A DNA stretch of 64,000 nucleotides from a virus. The position numbers were made by a program, and so were the translations under genes. Under the pieces are notes generated by a model. The model was not told where the DNA came from. It ran no database searches and saw only the letters and a list, made by a program, of their open reading frames with translations. Below are positions 52,874-61,960 of this stretch, piece after piece; positions within the stretch are counted from its first letter, which is position 1, and each line of letters opens with the position of its first letter. The stretch is from the IMG/VR virus record IMGVR_UViG_3300044797_000098, positions 124,001-188,000 of that record; one strand, given 5' to 3'.

Positions 52874-55800
52874 TTATTCAAAATATCCATTTACAAGTAT
52901 CGTGCCACGAGTCACTCCCGTAGTAGTTCCATAAAGATGTTTACATATGATTAGGAAATACATTCCAGGCTGTACCACCAATGGACAAGTAAATGTTTGT
53001 TGTATTGGTGTACCCGTATAAATAGTTCCAATGGGAGCATTCACTGCGGCTGTAAATATACCTAATGAATATCTATATCCTGTTGCTGCAGTTGGGTTAT
53101 TAGAATTAGCGATCATAAAACTCCATTCTTGAATATTTAAAGTACCACCTAATGCAGTGGTGACGAATGGTTGAGGCATATACAATTCAGTAATGTAAAG
53201 AGAATATGGTGAAGGAACTTGATATCCAAAAATACCATATTGAGTTTCCCCTCCTCCCGCCTGACCAATATCAAAATCTCCGCCTAACGTGGTATAATTA
53301 ACGCCTGAAGAGGTAAGAACAGCAGCCGATGGGGCAGTAGTAAAGATTTGTCCAGTCTGCGCGAAGGTAATGGGATCAATACCGGATGATTTACCAGCAC
53401 CACCTAATTGCTGAGCCCACGGCTTGTTTGAATTAACTTCGTATCGCCATGCTTGGAAGGAAGTGATTTTCAATTGAGGGGCAGCTCCAGCCGCACCTGA
53501 ATTATAGACTCGTGCAAATGATGGTATGTGTGAGGTCAAAGAAGCTTCAGGAGTGGTAACTGGAATTGCTTCATAGACATCTACGATAGGAATACCGCCA
53601 GAGTCCTCGATGATGAATCGTGAACCCCCATCATCTATACTAACTAAAAACAAATAATAATGTGTAGTAGTCAAAGTTGCTATAACAGCTGAAACAGTTT
53701 CCGTACCGTTGTAACTGGTAACACATTTAACCTGACCGCTATTTTGGATGCGGAAAAAGGCACCGTTATTGATGATAGCAGTCGTTCCAGATGGTGCCCC
53801 AAATCCTAACTCAATAGTGGAGTTAGTAGTTTGAGTAGCTAATGCCCTAAAGGCACACTCGATTGGGGATTCACTATATATAGCAAATTGAGTAGTAGAG
53901 GTAATAATAGCATCAGTCGTAGTGGTAGTAGTGGAGTTGTTATTAAGTGTTAAAATGCCACTAGCTTGTACTGTCGTCATCGTGGTATTGCTGGTTGTCC
54001 ATAACCAAGTATTGATCGTTGATTGTTCAACCATATCCAATGCTAATAAGGTTTTGTCTCCTGGTACCGTGTAGCTTAGCCTGTCTAGTCGTGGAATTCT
54101 ACCAACCCCGGATGATTGACCAATAGTAGGCTGACCAGATTGAACACCGGCAGTCATGGCTGATCTGTCTACAACAAGTTCGGTACTATTGGGCGACATA
54201 GTGACAACTAGCGCCGGATCAGTTGCAACTGCCGCAGTAGAAGCTGCTTTTACCGCTGCAGTATTTGTACCATCTGTAACTTTACCAGTGACACGTAAAT
54301 CACCGGTCGTATTTAGCGAAAGAGGATTGAGAGTACCAGTTGAATATGTTGGAGCCGAAGTTGTTACGGAACCACCGTCTTGTGCAACTACTGGTGGCAA
54401 TGATGAGCCGGCGGCTCCACCAAACAACACAGTAGGATCATCTAACTGAACAGCGCGTAAATTACAAGTAGCAGTCCCAGAAGTGTAAGCAGAAACCCTA
54501 ACACGAACATGAGAAGAACCACCAGCACCAACTATTGTTTTTGTTGTAGCAGTATTAGAAGAACCAAATACCACGCTTGCCATGATATTACTAGTTATTG
54601 GATCATCAAAAAAAGTTGATACCCAGGTAGTGCCACCGTCCATTGATATTTCAGGAACAATGGTACCGATCAATGAACCAGCAACCAATTGCATACCAGC
54701 TGTTCTCTCGCCTGCCACTGCCAACTGGACAGTAGCATTTAATGCACCAAGAGTACCAGTACCAGTTGAATCATTTGTCGTGAATGCTAAAGAGTTATTT
54801 GGGCTTATCGCTACAACTAACGCAGGATCAGTTGCAACTGCAGCAGTACTTGGAGCTTTAACTGCTACCGGTCCGTTAGTACCATCAGTAATTTTTTGTG
54901 ACCAGGCATTTGCTAACGTATTAGCAGTTCCTTGATTTACCGTACCAATTGAATTAGTACCGGTTGGTAATGGAGAGTTAGGAGATAATCCAACAACTAA
55001 CGCTTCCTGAGAAGCGGTAGCTGCGGTACTTGCTAACGTTACGCCTAGAAAATTTTGATTAGAATCAACTAGCGCAGTATTAGTTTGAAGATTAATACCA
55101 TTACCTTGATAGGCAATCATCACGTGACTGCCTTGTCCAGCACTCCAAGTAACAGTTGCGGTACCAGAAGTCCAGGCAGTTGCAATTAATCTTGCTTGAG
55201 TCCAACCGGCAGCATTCATTTCTACAGTTCCGTTAATAGTAACGGATTGTGTAATTAAACCTGACTGATTAGAAAGGGCGGCAACATTGATCCATGTACC
55301 ATCTCCATTAGTAGCTTGAGTTGTTAATGTTCCTGCCCAAGTTCCAGTTATATCAAAAATTATTGAACCATACCCAGCCGCTGTAGCAACAACATTGCCA
55401 TTTAAAGCTGCAACAGTTCCAGAACCAGTTGCATTTGATTGAGCAATACTGTTTGGAGATAATGTAACAACTAACGCAGGATCAGTTGCAACTGCAGCAG
55501 TACTTGGAGCTTTAACTGCTACCGGTCCGTTAGTACCATCAGTAATTTTTTGTGACCAGGCATTTGCTAACGTATTAGCAGTTCCTTGATTTACCGTACC
55601 AATTGAATTAGTACCGGTTGGTAATGGAGAGTTAGGAGATAATCCAACAACTAACGCTTCCTGAGAAGCGGTAGCTGCGGTACTTGCTGGAGTAACACCT
55701 AATGCATTGCCAGTTGAATCGATAAGTTGAGAATTAGTTAGAAAATTGGCACCACTGTTAGACCAAACATAACTCCAATGATTAAAAACAGCAGATCCCC

Positions 55801-56689
55801 AAGTTATATTAGCGGTACCAGAAGTCCACGCTGTAGCGGTTAAACGAACTTGAGCAAACCCGGCACAATTTAATTCGACGGCACCGTTTGCCGTAGTGGA
55901 ATTAACTATGGTACCGCCAATGCTTAACAATGCGCTAATGGTAAACCACACTCCGTCGCCGTTATGACCTTGCACCGTAAGCGTACCACTCCAAGTACCG
56001 GAAACATTGAAAATACAAGTACCATAACCAGCTGTACTGGCAATTACGGATTGGCTTAATGCAGTTATAGTTCCAGATCCTGTAAGGCTGCTTTGTGCGA
56101 CGCTATTAGGAGATAACGCAACAACTAATGCAGGATCTGCTGCAACAGGAGAGGTATTCGGAGCCTTAACTGCTACCGGTCCGTTAGTACCATCAGTAAT
56201 TTTTTGAGACCAAGCATTAGCTAATACGTTAGCAGTTCCTTGATTTACTGTACCGATTGAATTAGTGCCGGTTGGTAATGGAGAGTTTGGAGAAAATGCA
56301 ACAACCAATGATGGATCGGTTGCAACGGCAGCAGTTGAAGCAGCTTTTACTGCTGAAGTATTAGTACCATCTGTAACTTTAATTGGCCAAGCATTAGCCA
56401 ATGTGTTTGCTGTTCCTTGATTTGCAGTAACCGTACCAGCAACCGTTACGGCTGTACCGCTTGTAACACCTTGAATACTTACAACACCGCCAGCAGGAGT
56501 TCCTGCAACGCCATCACCAACAATTATTATGTTACCAGATGAGTCTACTTTAATGAAACGAGAATTAGTTCCATCTGATCCTGCTGCTATTAATGCTGGC
56601 GTATTTGCTGGAATTGCTGTGGCGTTTTGTACAGAAAGCTCTATGCCATTACTTCCATATAGTTCCGCGCCTGGTGAATCTGATGACAT
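52874..56689 (-). CDS. Giant repetitive fibre/adhesin protein
   Basis: 1271 aa. The first ~90 residues share a domain with the 438-aa protein upstream (S-S-D-S-P-G-A-E-L-Y-G, G-V-V-S-I-Q-G-V). Then come three 218-residue modules, each with S-P-N-S-P-L-P-T-G-T-N-S-I-G-T, T-D-G-T-N-G-P-V-A-V-K-A-P and a beta-sandwich unit (I-F-N-V-S-G-T-W-S-G-T-L). The modules probably form a stalk of stacked beta sandwiches. Residues ~930-1270 form a different C-terminal domain, perhaps the receptor-binding tip. A late-promoter-like box lies upstream. Confidence 0.72.
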   Translation of the reverse strand: MSSDSPGAELYGSNGIELSVQNATAIPANTPALIAAGSDGTNSRFIKVDSSGNIIIVGDGVAGTPAGGVVSIQGVTSGTAVTVAGTVTANQGTANTLANAWPIKVTDGTNTSAVKAASTAAVATDPSLVVAFSPNSPLPTGTNSIGTVNQGTANVLANAWSQKITDGTNGPVAVKAPNTSPVAADPALVVALSPNSVAQSSLTGSGTITALSQSVIASTAGYGTCIFNVSGTWSGTLTVQGHNGDGVWFTISALLSIGGTIVNSTTANGAVELNCAGFAQVRLTATAWTSGTANITWGSAVFNHWSYVWSNSGANFLTNSQLIDSTGNALGVTPASTAATASQEALVVGLSPNSPLPTGTNSIGTVNQGTANTLANAWSQKITDGTNGPVAVKAPSTAAVATDPALVVTLSPNSIAQSNATGSGTVAALNGNVVATAAGYGSIIFDITGTWAGTLTTQATNGDGTWINVAALSNQSGLITQSVTINGTVEMNAAGWTQARLIATAWTSGTATVTWSAGQGSHVMIAYQGNGINLQTNTALVDSNQNFLGVTLASTAATASQEALVVGLSPNSPLPTGTNSIGTVNQGTANTLANAWSQKITDGTNGPVAVKAPSTAAVATDPALVVAISPNNSLAFTTNDSTGTGTLGALNATVQLAVAGERTAGMQLVAGSLIGTIVPEISMDGGTTWVSTFFDDPITSNIMASVVFGSSNTATTKTIVGAGGSSHVRVRVSAYTSGTATCNLRAVQLDDPTVLFGGAAGSSLPPVVAQDGGSVTTSAPTYSTGTLNPLSLNTTGDLRVTGKVTDGTNTAAVKAASTAAVATDPALVVTMSPNSTELVVDRSAMTAGVQSGQPTIGQSSGVGRIPRLDRLSYTVPGDKTLLALDMVEQSTINTWLWTTSNTTMTTVQASGILTLNNNSTTTTTTDAIITSTTQFAIYSESPIECAFRALATQTTNSTIELGFGAPSGTTAIINNGAFFRIQNSGQVKCVTSYNGTETVSAVIATLTTTHYYLFLVSIDDGGSRFIIEDSGGIPIVDVYEAIPVTTPEASLTSHIPSFARVYNSGAAGAAPQLKITSFQAWRYEVNSNKPWAQQLGGAGKSSGIDPITFAQTGQIFTTAPSAAVLTSSGVNYTTLGGDFDIGQAGGGETQYGIFGYQVPSPYSLYITELYMPQPFVTTALGGTLNIQEWSFMIANSNNPTAATGYRYSLGIFTAAVNAPIGTIYTGTPIQQTFTCPLVVQPGMYFLIICKHLYGTTTGVTRGTILVNGYFE
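54813..56345. repeat. 654-base tandem repeats in the fibre gene, two copies perfect over 222 bp
   Basis: Bases 54813-55034 and 55467-55688 are identical over 222 positions, exactly 654 bases (218 codons) apart and in frame. A third, diverged copy begins at 56121, again 654 bases further. The identity includes third codon positions, so recent duplication or gene conversion is likely rather than selection on protein alone. Confidence 0.9.
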
Positions 56690-56742
56690 GTTTCCTATTT
56701 AAGTTGCTTGAATGATCTGCTAATTAAATGTCGATTGATGCC

Positions 56743-56750
56743 TATTTATA
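56743..56750 (-). promoter_or_regulatory. T4-like late promoter box (TATAAATA)
   Basis: TATAAATAGG on the minus strand, about 54 bases before the 1271-aa gene and after the preceding terminator, a sensible place for a new start. The same 10-mer precedes the gene at 47395. Chance occurrence cannot be excluded. Confidence 0.38.
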
Positions 56751-56761
56751 TTTTCATTAAA

Positions 56762-56783
56762 CTAAAAACCCTAGGGTTTTTAG
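56762..56783 (-). terminator. Palindromic terminator after the 438-aa gene
   Basis: A perfect 22-base palindrome (CTAAAAACCC and its complement) lies 45 bases past the stop of the 438-aa gene. The arms give an A-rich/T-rich stem with a CCC/GGG core; on the minus strand the 3' arm runs into TTTTTAGTTTAATG. A further TAGGGTTTTT on its right can pair with the left arm instead. Probably works in both directions. Confidence 0.65.
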
Positions 56784-56828
56784 TTGTAGGGTTTTTATAA
56801 TATTATATATCAGATTATGGCGAGTTCA

Positions 56829-58145
56829 TCATGTCCACTCGGTAACACGTAATGATCCCACGGCCGTTGTCCAAATTGCATTACACTGACCAGTATAGTT
56901 TAGATTTAAATCCGTATATGAATTTGGAAGTAATCTAATCGTATACGCAGTATTTGATGCAGCAGTTGCTGAAATAGCAAGAAAGCATACAGACGAACTA
57001 TCATTATAGAACGCTGCACTTATCCTATTCGCATTAGATGCAAGAGCAGTCACGCTTGAAGTCGAAGCAGCAACGCTTGTCATTGTACCAACTGTTGATT
57101 TATCTACAGTTAATGTACCTGATACTGGAATTGCAGTACCACCAGAAATACCTTGTATTGTTACAACGCCAGTTGCTGGTGTACCAGCTGTACCTGTGCC
57201 AGTTACTGGTTGAGTAACACTTGAACCATCAACACGTAAATTACCAACGGTTGTTAGTGACAGTGCACTTAATTGTCCTGTTGTATATGATGGAGCGGAA
57301 GTTGTTACAGCAGCACCGATGAATGTTACGTCGCTTGTTGGTGTAGTCGCATTGACTGGATACACGCCATCAATACGAAGCAGACCAGCTGTTGTTAGTG
57401 ACAGCGGATCCATTTGTCCATTAGTATAAGCTGGAGCGGATGTATTAACTAAAGCACCCATATAAGTTGCTGAAGATGGAGGAGAAGCAGCTGTTGCCGA
57501 AACTGAAGAGTTATTATAGTTACCAGTACCAGCGTTGGCTGTAACAGTACCAGAAACTGGTTGTGTGACAGCAGAACCATCTACGCGTAATGCACCAGCT
57601 GTAGTGAGTGATAGAGCACTCATCTGACCAGTTGTATAAGTTGGAGATGATGTTGTTACAGAACCACCAACAAATGCTAAATCTGTTGTTGCAGTTGGAG
57701 CAGTTTGTCCTGGATATACACCGTCAATACGTAATTGACCAGATGTAGTAAGTGACAAAGAATTCATAGTATTATTTGAATACGCAGGAGCAGCAGTTGT
57801 TACAGATCCACCCATAAGCTCTGCCGATGATGGAGCAGCAGAACCCGTGCTTGAAACTGCACCGCTATTAAATACACCAGAAGATGTATTGACTAGTACC
57901 GAGGTCATACCTGAGATACCTTGGATTGTTAGTACACCGGTTGCTGCTGAACCGGCAGTACCTGAGCCAGCGACTAACAAGTCGCCAACATTGTTAACTG
58001 CAACAAGTTGTGCTAATCCAGTTGAGTAATTATACCCATCAATTAGTAAACCTGGTTGAGTAGACCCTACTGAGGATCCGTTAGGGGCGCTAATCTCAAC
58101 GCCCAACGATGAATAAATTATTGACGCTGGTGATTCTGAAGACAT
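56829..58145 (-). CDS. Repetitive fibre-like protein
   Basis: 438 aa. The N-terminal ~90 residues are related to the start of the 1271-aa protein, probably a shared virion anchor. The body has four repeats with G-G-S-V-T-T-x-x-P-x-Y...M-x-x-L-S-L-T-T-x-G-x-L-R-I-D-G (about 50-70 residues each); one more copy is in the 1271-aa protein (G-G-S-V-T-T-S-A-P-T-Y). The last ~80 residues are a separate beta domain. AAAGG before the ATG. Probably a fibre or a paralogous shorter version of the next gene product. Confidence 0.7.
   Translation of the reverse strand: MSSESPASIIYSSLGVEISAPNGSSVGSTQPGLLIDGYNYSTGLAQLVAVNNVGDLLVAGSGTAGSAATGVLTIQGISGMTSVLVNTSSGVFNSGAVSSTGSAAPSSAELMGGSVTTAAPAYSNNTMNSLSLTTSGQLRIDGVYPGQTAPTATTDLAFVGGSVTTSSPTYTTGQMSALSLTTAGALRVDGSAVTQPVSGTVTANAGTGNYNNSSVSATAASPPSSATYMGALVNTSAPAYTNGQMDPLSLTTAGLLRIDGVYPVNATTPTSDVTFIGAAVTTSAPSYTTGQLSALSLTTVGNLRVDGSSVTQPVTGTGTAGTPATGVVTIQGISGGTAIPVSGTLTVDKSTVGTMTSVAASTSSVTALASNANRISAAFYNDSSSVCFLAISATAASNTAYTIRLLPNSYTDLNLNYTGQCNAIWTTAVGSLRVTEWT
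57200..57830 (-). repeat. Four in-frame repeats in the 438-aa fibre gene
   Basis: Units ending in the L-R-I/V-D-G motif occur at about 57227, 57368, 57578 and 57721, with spacings of about 141, 210 and 143 bases. They are diverged at DNA level. Confidence 0.65.
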
Positions 58146-58212
58146 GTTAGACCTTTCGGTAGATCGTTGTTATTTGTTGGTCTTACAATTATATACAATA
58201 ATATTACATATT

Positions 58213-58962
58213 TTATAAATTAATATGTCTTGTACGAGAAGTTTCGAATGGACCGCTATAGACTATAGTATCTGTTAAACTTTCTATAATTGTCACACCA
58301 TCTGTTCCATACATATTCCAAGTTATATTTATTGGAAATGGGATACTCCAAGTAATTATTTTTTCAATAATCTTTTTAGTTTTTGTATTATCATTATACC
58401 AAACTATATTAGTTGGAAACGGATTAGCAAATGGGGTTACTTCTTTATACGCATTAACTGCGAATAAATCGCCTGGACCTTCACTAATAAAATGGATTAA
58501 CTGCCGTAGTGTTTCGTGACTTGTTGGCTGTACAGCATTTTGATCAATATCTTTAATCGCCCCTTGAACATTGGTAGCATCAGTAATTGTTAAACCGGTT
58601 GGATTAAAACCTACTAATCCAGCTCCTACTGGAAACATAAAATCTACATACCCACCAGTTGAATTATTTATTGATTCAACAACTGTAAAAACAGTATCAC
58701 TTACTATACTAGCAATAGTATAATATCCATCCGCTCCAGATGAACCAAAAATATAAGCAATATCTCCTGCTTGAGCCGGATGATCAAATGCTGGTAATAA
58801 AAGACCTTCACCATCAGAAATAGGACTTACTACAACAGTTTGAGTGATGGATGTTGTACTAGCACTAGACACAGAGCTTAGATATACAGAATAACCATCA
58901 GAGAAAAGCTCCTGAGGTGATATTATATCTGAACGAAATATATCACTTTTTCTAATAGGCAT
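58213..58962 (-). CDS. Virion structural protein, unknown
   Basis: 249 aa. Residues ~35-110 form a small beta domain (A-G-D-I-A-Y-I-F-G-S-S-G-A-D-G-Y-Y-T-I) that also occurs in the sheath, J-like and 500-aa proteins. The middle has N-V-Q-G-A-I-K-D-I-D-Q-N-A-V-Q, a fibre-collar-like helix, and the C-terminus is beta (I-T-W-S-I-P-F-P-I-N-I-T-W). AGGATAATA before ATG. Probably an attachment protein for the following fibres. Confidence 0.62.
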   Translation of the reverse strand: MPIRKSDIFRSDIISPQELFSDGYSVYLSSVSSASTTSITQTVVVSPISDGEGLLLPAFDHPAQAGDIAYIFGSSGADGYYTIASIVSDTVFTVVESINNSTGGYVDFMFPVGAGLVGFNPTGLTITDATNVQGAIKDIDQNAVQPTSHETLRQLIHFISEGPGDLFAVNAYKEVTPFANPFPTNIVWYNDNTKTKKIIEKIITWSIPFPINITWNMYGTDGVTIIESLTDTIVYSGPFETSRTRHINL

Positions 58963-59043
58963 TATTATCCTGCATCAATAAATATATGATAGTAGCCATT
59001 TGATCTACTAAAATATGATTTTATTGACATTGCAATAAAACTA

Positions 59044-59409
59044 TTATTTTTTCTTTGATTTTTGTTTCTTTACTTCCACAACTTCGTCCGAAGCATTATT
59101 TTCCTTATCTTTCTTTAGAACTTCGGCCTCTTTCTCTGAATGTTCCGCTTTCATAACGAAAGCATTAATAACATTATATACGATGCTTCCCATCGAAGCA
59201 AACGCACCAGCTTGCCCATCCAATGTCGATGCTTGCTTTCTTAAATTTTCTGCTTGGGAAACACATTGTTGTCTATTTCGTTCGGCATCATTCATAACTT
59301 GAATTAATAATGCTTCAATTATATCTTTATTATCTATATTAAAAACACTATGTGATACAGCATCTGCAACGCGTTTTCGTAATTTTAGAATCTCTTCTCC
59401 ATAACTCAT
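59044..59409 (-). CDS. Small coiled-coil protein, unknown
   Basis: 121 aa from ATG 59409, chosen because it overlaps the previous stop (ATGA) and has GGAAA upstream; a longer reading to 59463 would overlap the previous gene. It is helical (L-K-L-R-K-R-V-A-D-A-V, C-V-S-Q-A-E-N-L-R-K-Q-A) with a hydrophobic stretch (S-M-G-S-I-V-Y-N-V-I-N-A-F-V-M) and a Lys-rich C-terminus. Function unknown. Confidence 0.62.
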   Translation of the reverse strand: MSYGEEILKLRKRVADAVSHSVFNIDNKDIIEALLIQVMNDAERNRQQCVSQAENLRKQASTLDGQAGAFASMGSIVYNVINAFVMKAEHSEKEAEVLKKDKENNASDEVVEVKKQKSKKK

Positions 59410-59636
59410 ATTATATTTCCTTTCTTTTTTTCTTGTGCAATATGTTGCGCTACTATCAAGCAAGGCTCACACACTACTAAATTATCTATATCACTACCAC
59501 TAACAATATAAAATTTAGTTGGTTCTTCTGGTAAGTCTGGTCCATTACGACGGAACATTTTTGGAGCTTTATGTCCAGACGAACACCAATGATTAAACGG
59601 TGCTGGAATTTCTCTATATGTTAAATCTGCTTTCAT
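59406..59636 (-). CDS. Small protein with possible zinc site, unknown
   Basis: 76 aa with W-C-S-S-G-H-K near residue 18 and V-C-E-P-C near residue 56, four candidate zinc ligands (Cys, His, Cys, Cys). TAAGGAATAT precedes the ATG. It follows a terminator and overlaps the next gene by 4 bases. Role unknown. Confidence 0.6.
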   Translation of the reverse strand: MKADLTYREIPAPFNHWCSSGHKAPKMFRRNGPDLPEEPTKFYIVSGSDIDNLVVCEPCLIVAQHIAQEKKKGNII

Positions 59637-59651
59637 ATATTCCTTAAAATA

Positions 59652-59681
59652 AAAAGAGAATAGGTTTCTCTATTCTCTTTT
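59652..59681 (-). terminator. Rho-independent terminator after the 500-aa gene
   Basis: A perfect 12-bp stem (AAAAGAGAATAG with its complement) and a 6-base loop, about 23 bases after the stop. On the minus strand the 3' arm continues into TTTTTATTTT. Clear intrinsic terminator, suggesting high expression of the 500-aa gene upstream. Confidence 0.75.
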
Positions 59682-59703
59682 ATATATCAGAACTTATTTA
59701 TTT

Positions 59704-61206
59704 TTAGACTATGAAATAGTCTATGATATCACCAGATCTTTGTGTAGCGAAGAATGTTACCGATGTAGTTGATGTTTCAGTATAATCAGCACTTTGAGTT
59801 ATAAGTCCTGGATGACGAAGCACTCCACGAGTGTATAAATACAAGCCACGACCATTGTTAGTTCCATCTAATACATATGTTAATCCACCTGGAAGCGTGT
59901 GTGGCGTTCCTGGTGATAGATCGGCTCCAAGCAACTCAATAGTACGAGTTATTGTACTTGCAGAAATTGCATTTGATAGCGCCTGTAATGATGCCGTTAT
60001 TGTTTGACCGCTTGTTAGAATTGGTCCGGTATATGTCTCATTACCAATTTGACTATTTAGTGTATTGAGTGCCTGAACAACTGTTGGAGTTGCATTTGGC
60101 AAGAAGTAAAATGGGAAGTATTGAGAAGTATTGTTTACTAACCCAGCAAGACTGTTATAGCCATCTGGAATACCAGTTGCACTTACGAGGTCATTAATCT
60201 CATTTAGATTTGAAGCATCTGTTAAAATACCAAGAGCAGGTACAGTTCTAAATGCATTTACATCTAGAAGATCAAGTCGTTCACTATAACCATATAACAT
60301 ATTTACTGTTAATGATTGACCAGATTCCCAAGTGTATGGTGTGTTCGTTGTTACGAAACTATCTGGGAATGGAGATGAATAGAAGTGAACTTCAACCGAA
60401 TTTGGTGAAGTAGACGCGCCAGCATATGTAACACCGAAGATTCTTTCACCAGCATGAGCTCCAGAAAGAACAACCATCTCATCACCGGTATTATAACCGT
60501 CAACTATGTGTACATAGCATGATGCCCAATCACCAGTAAATGGTGCAGCATCAAAACATGGAACACCAGTTTGATTTACAGTATCTGCATGTTTGAAATT
60601 GCCAGCAGATGTGAGAGTTACTTGTGTATAACCATCTTGAACGGCAACACCAAATATTCCACGATTTACGTTATATGCAACGGCATCTGTAGTTTTTGTT
60701 GCAATGTTTGATAGATTTGCTGGAACGTTAGTGCCAACAGCTGTTGGTCGTTGATATGTTGGGATTGGTGCATCGTAACCAACACCCTTGATTGCAGCGC
60801 GGTCTGTACGTTCGTAGTTAAGATCATCTTGTAGACTGTATGGATTTCGTTCTGTCCAGGTTATTGCTCCGTTATTTGTATCTCCTGCTACGGCATTTGG
60901 ATTTGATACTGTGACCGATGTGCCTGATATAAAAGAATCGATTAGGAATGTTCCGTTGTTTCCGGAGCTTGCTGCACCGGATATTGTTAGAAAATGTCCA
61001 ACCGATGTGGCTGTCATACCACTTAGACCAGTAATAGTTGCATCCCCGGCGCTCACAGTAGTGATACTGGCAGCCGAACCAGATTGTGCAAATATGCCAA
61101 CGCCAAGAAAATTGGACTCATCGGCAAGTACCATATTTGATGTTTGAAATAACGAACCAGCTATATCTAAAGCTTGGTCAAGTGCATTAAGTCTATATGA
61201 AGCCAT
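59704..61206 (-). CDS. Virion structural protein, unknown
   Basis: 500 aa. The N-terminus has a helical start, then residues ~45-115 contain the small beta domain seen in several virion proteins here (G-A-A-S-S-G-N-N-G-T-F-L-I-D-S-F). The middle holds a compact beta region (Y-V-H-I-V-D-G-Y-N-T-G-D-E-M-V-V-L-S-G-A-H-A-G-E). The C-terminus is beta (G-L-Y-L-Y-T-R-G-V-L). Three DGY motifs. Followed by a strong terminator, so probably abundant in the virion. Its family is not recognised. Confidence 0.65.
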   Translation of the reverse strand: MASYRLNALDQALDIAGSLFQTSNMVLADESNFLGVGIFAQSGSAASITTVSAGDATITGLSGMTATSVGHFLTISGAASSGNNGTFLIDSFISGTSVTVSNPNAVAGDTNNGAITWTERNPYSLQDDLNYERTDRAAIKGVGYDAPIPTYQRPTAVGTNVPANLSNIATKTTDAVAYNVNRGIFGVAVQDGYTQVTLTSAGNFKHADTVNQTGVPCFDAAPFTGDWASCYVHIVDGYNTGDEMVVLSGAHAGERIFGVTYAGASTSPNSVEVHFYSSPFPDSFVTTNTPYTWESGQSLTVNMLYGYSERLDLLDVNAFRTVPALGILTDASNLNEINDLVSATGIPDGYNSLAGLVNNTSQYFPFYFLPNATPTVVQALNTLNSQIGNETYTGPILTSGQTITASLQALSNAISASTITRTIELLGADLSPGTPHTLPGGLTYVLDGTNNGRGLYLYTRGVLRHPGLITQSADYTETSTTSVTFFATQRSGDIIDYFIV

Positions 61207-61285
61207 TGCTTTCCTTGTTGATTATAAAATTGATATGATCTTTCTTACTCAATATCAAATTATTACCCATATAAATAAAAAAATA

Positions 61286-61951
61286 TTATGGCGCCTTAAT
61301 TACATAAGTAGCTTCAATAATACTCCTATTATATTGTGGTGTAAAACTTATGAATGTAATTGTATCATATCCAGTTCCAACACCACCGGATTCAGATATT
61401 AAATAATCAATCCCGTATTTCATGCCATGACCATTATGTGAAACATAAATATGAAACTCATTATTATTATAAATACCATCAATGAACTTATCAGAATTAG
61501 GAGTTGTAAAAACTCTATTGGTACCATTTATTGCACCAACTAATGCTTGGCGCTGTCTAAATAGGTAAGTAATATATCCGTCACCCCCGCCACCACCAGC
61601 ATTTATGGCGTCCACTACTTCCTGTGTTAATTCTGGAAAATCTACACTAAGACCATTTACTATTCCAGCTGATTGAAGAAATGCCTTTTGCGTTGCATTA
61701 AATTGCAATAGATCAATATCACTACATAAAACAATTATATCACGACATAATATTTTATGTTTTATTTCTCCTTTTAATAGCGATGCTCTAATATCATCTT
61801 CCGCTACACCAGGGATCTTAAGCAGATCTCGAGTACGACCATGATGTATTGGATAGTGGAATATATGAATTAATTTTTTAGGATGAGTGATATTCTGCAC
61901 TACGAAGCAGTTTGGATTTCTAGACCCTGGCGCAAAACTATCCATTCCCAT
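61286..61951 (-). CDS. Virion-associated protein, unknown
   Basis: 221 aa. The first ~95 residues form a small domain similar in pattern to the 133-aa protein at 42769. A poly-Gly linker (G-G-G-G-G-D-G-Y, about residues 118-125) separates it from a C-terminal beta domain (R-V-F-T-T-P-N, H-I-Y-V-S-H-N-G-H-G). AGGA seven bases upstream of ATG. Possibly an adapter with a fibre-like tip. Function unknown. Confidence 0.6.
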   Translation of the reverse strand: MGMDSFAPGSRNPNCFVVQNITHPKKLIHIFHYPIHHGRTRDLLKIPGVAEDDIRASLLKGEIKHKILCRDIIVLCSDIDLLQFNATQKAFLQSAGIVNGLSVDFPELTQEVVDAINAGGGGGDGYITYLFRQRQALVGAINGTNRVFTTPNSDKFIDGIYNNNEFHIYVSHNGHGMKYGIDYLISESGGVGTGYDTITFISFTPQYNRSIIEATYVIKAP

Positions 61952-61960
61952 TGCATTATC

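Noticed and set aside
59410-59463. Longer start for the coiled-coil gene
   Set aside because: Would overlap the previous gene by 58 bases; the inner ATG has GGAAA and an ATGA junction.
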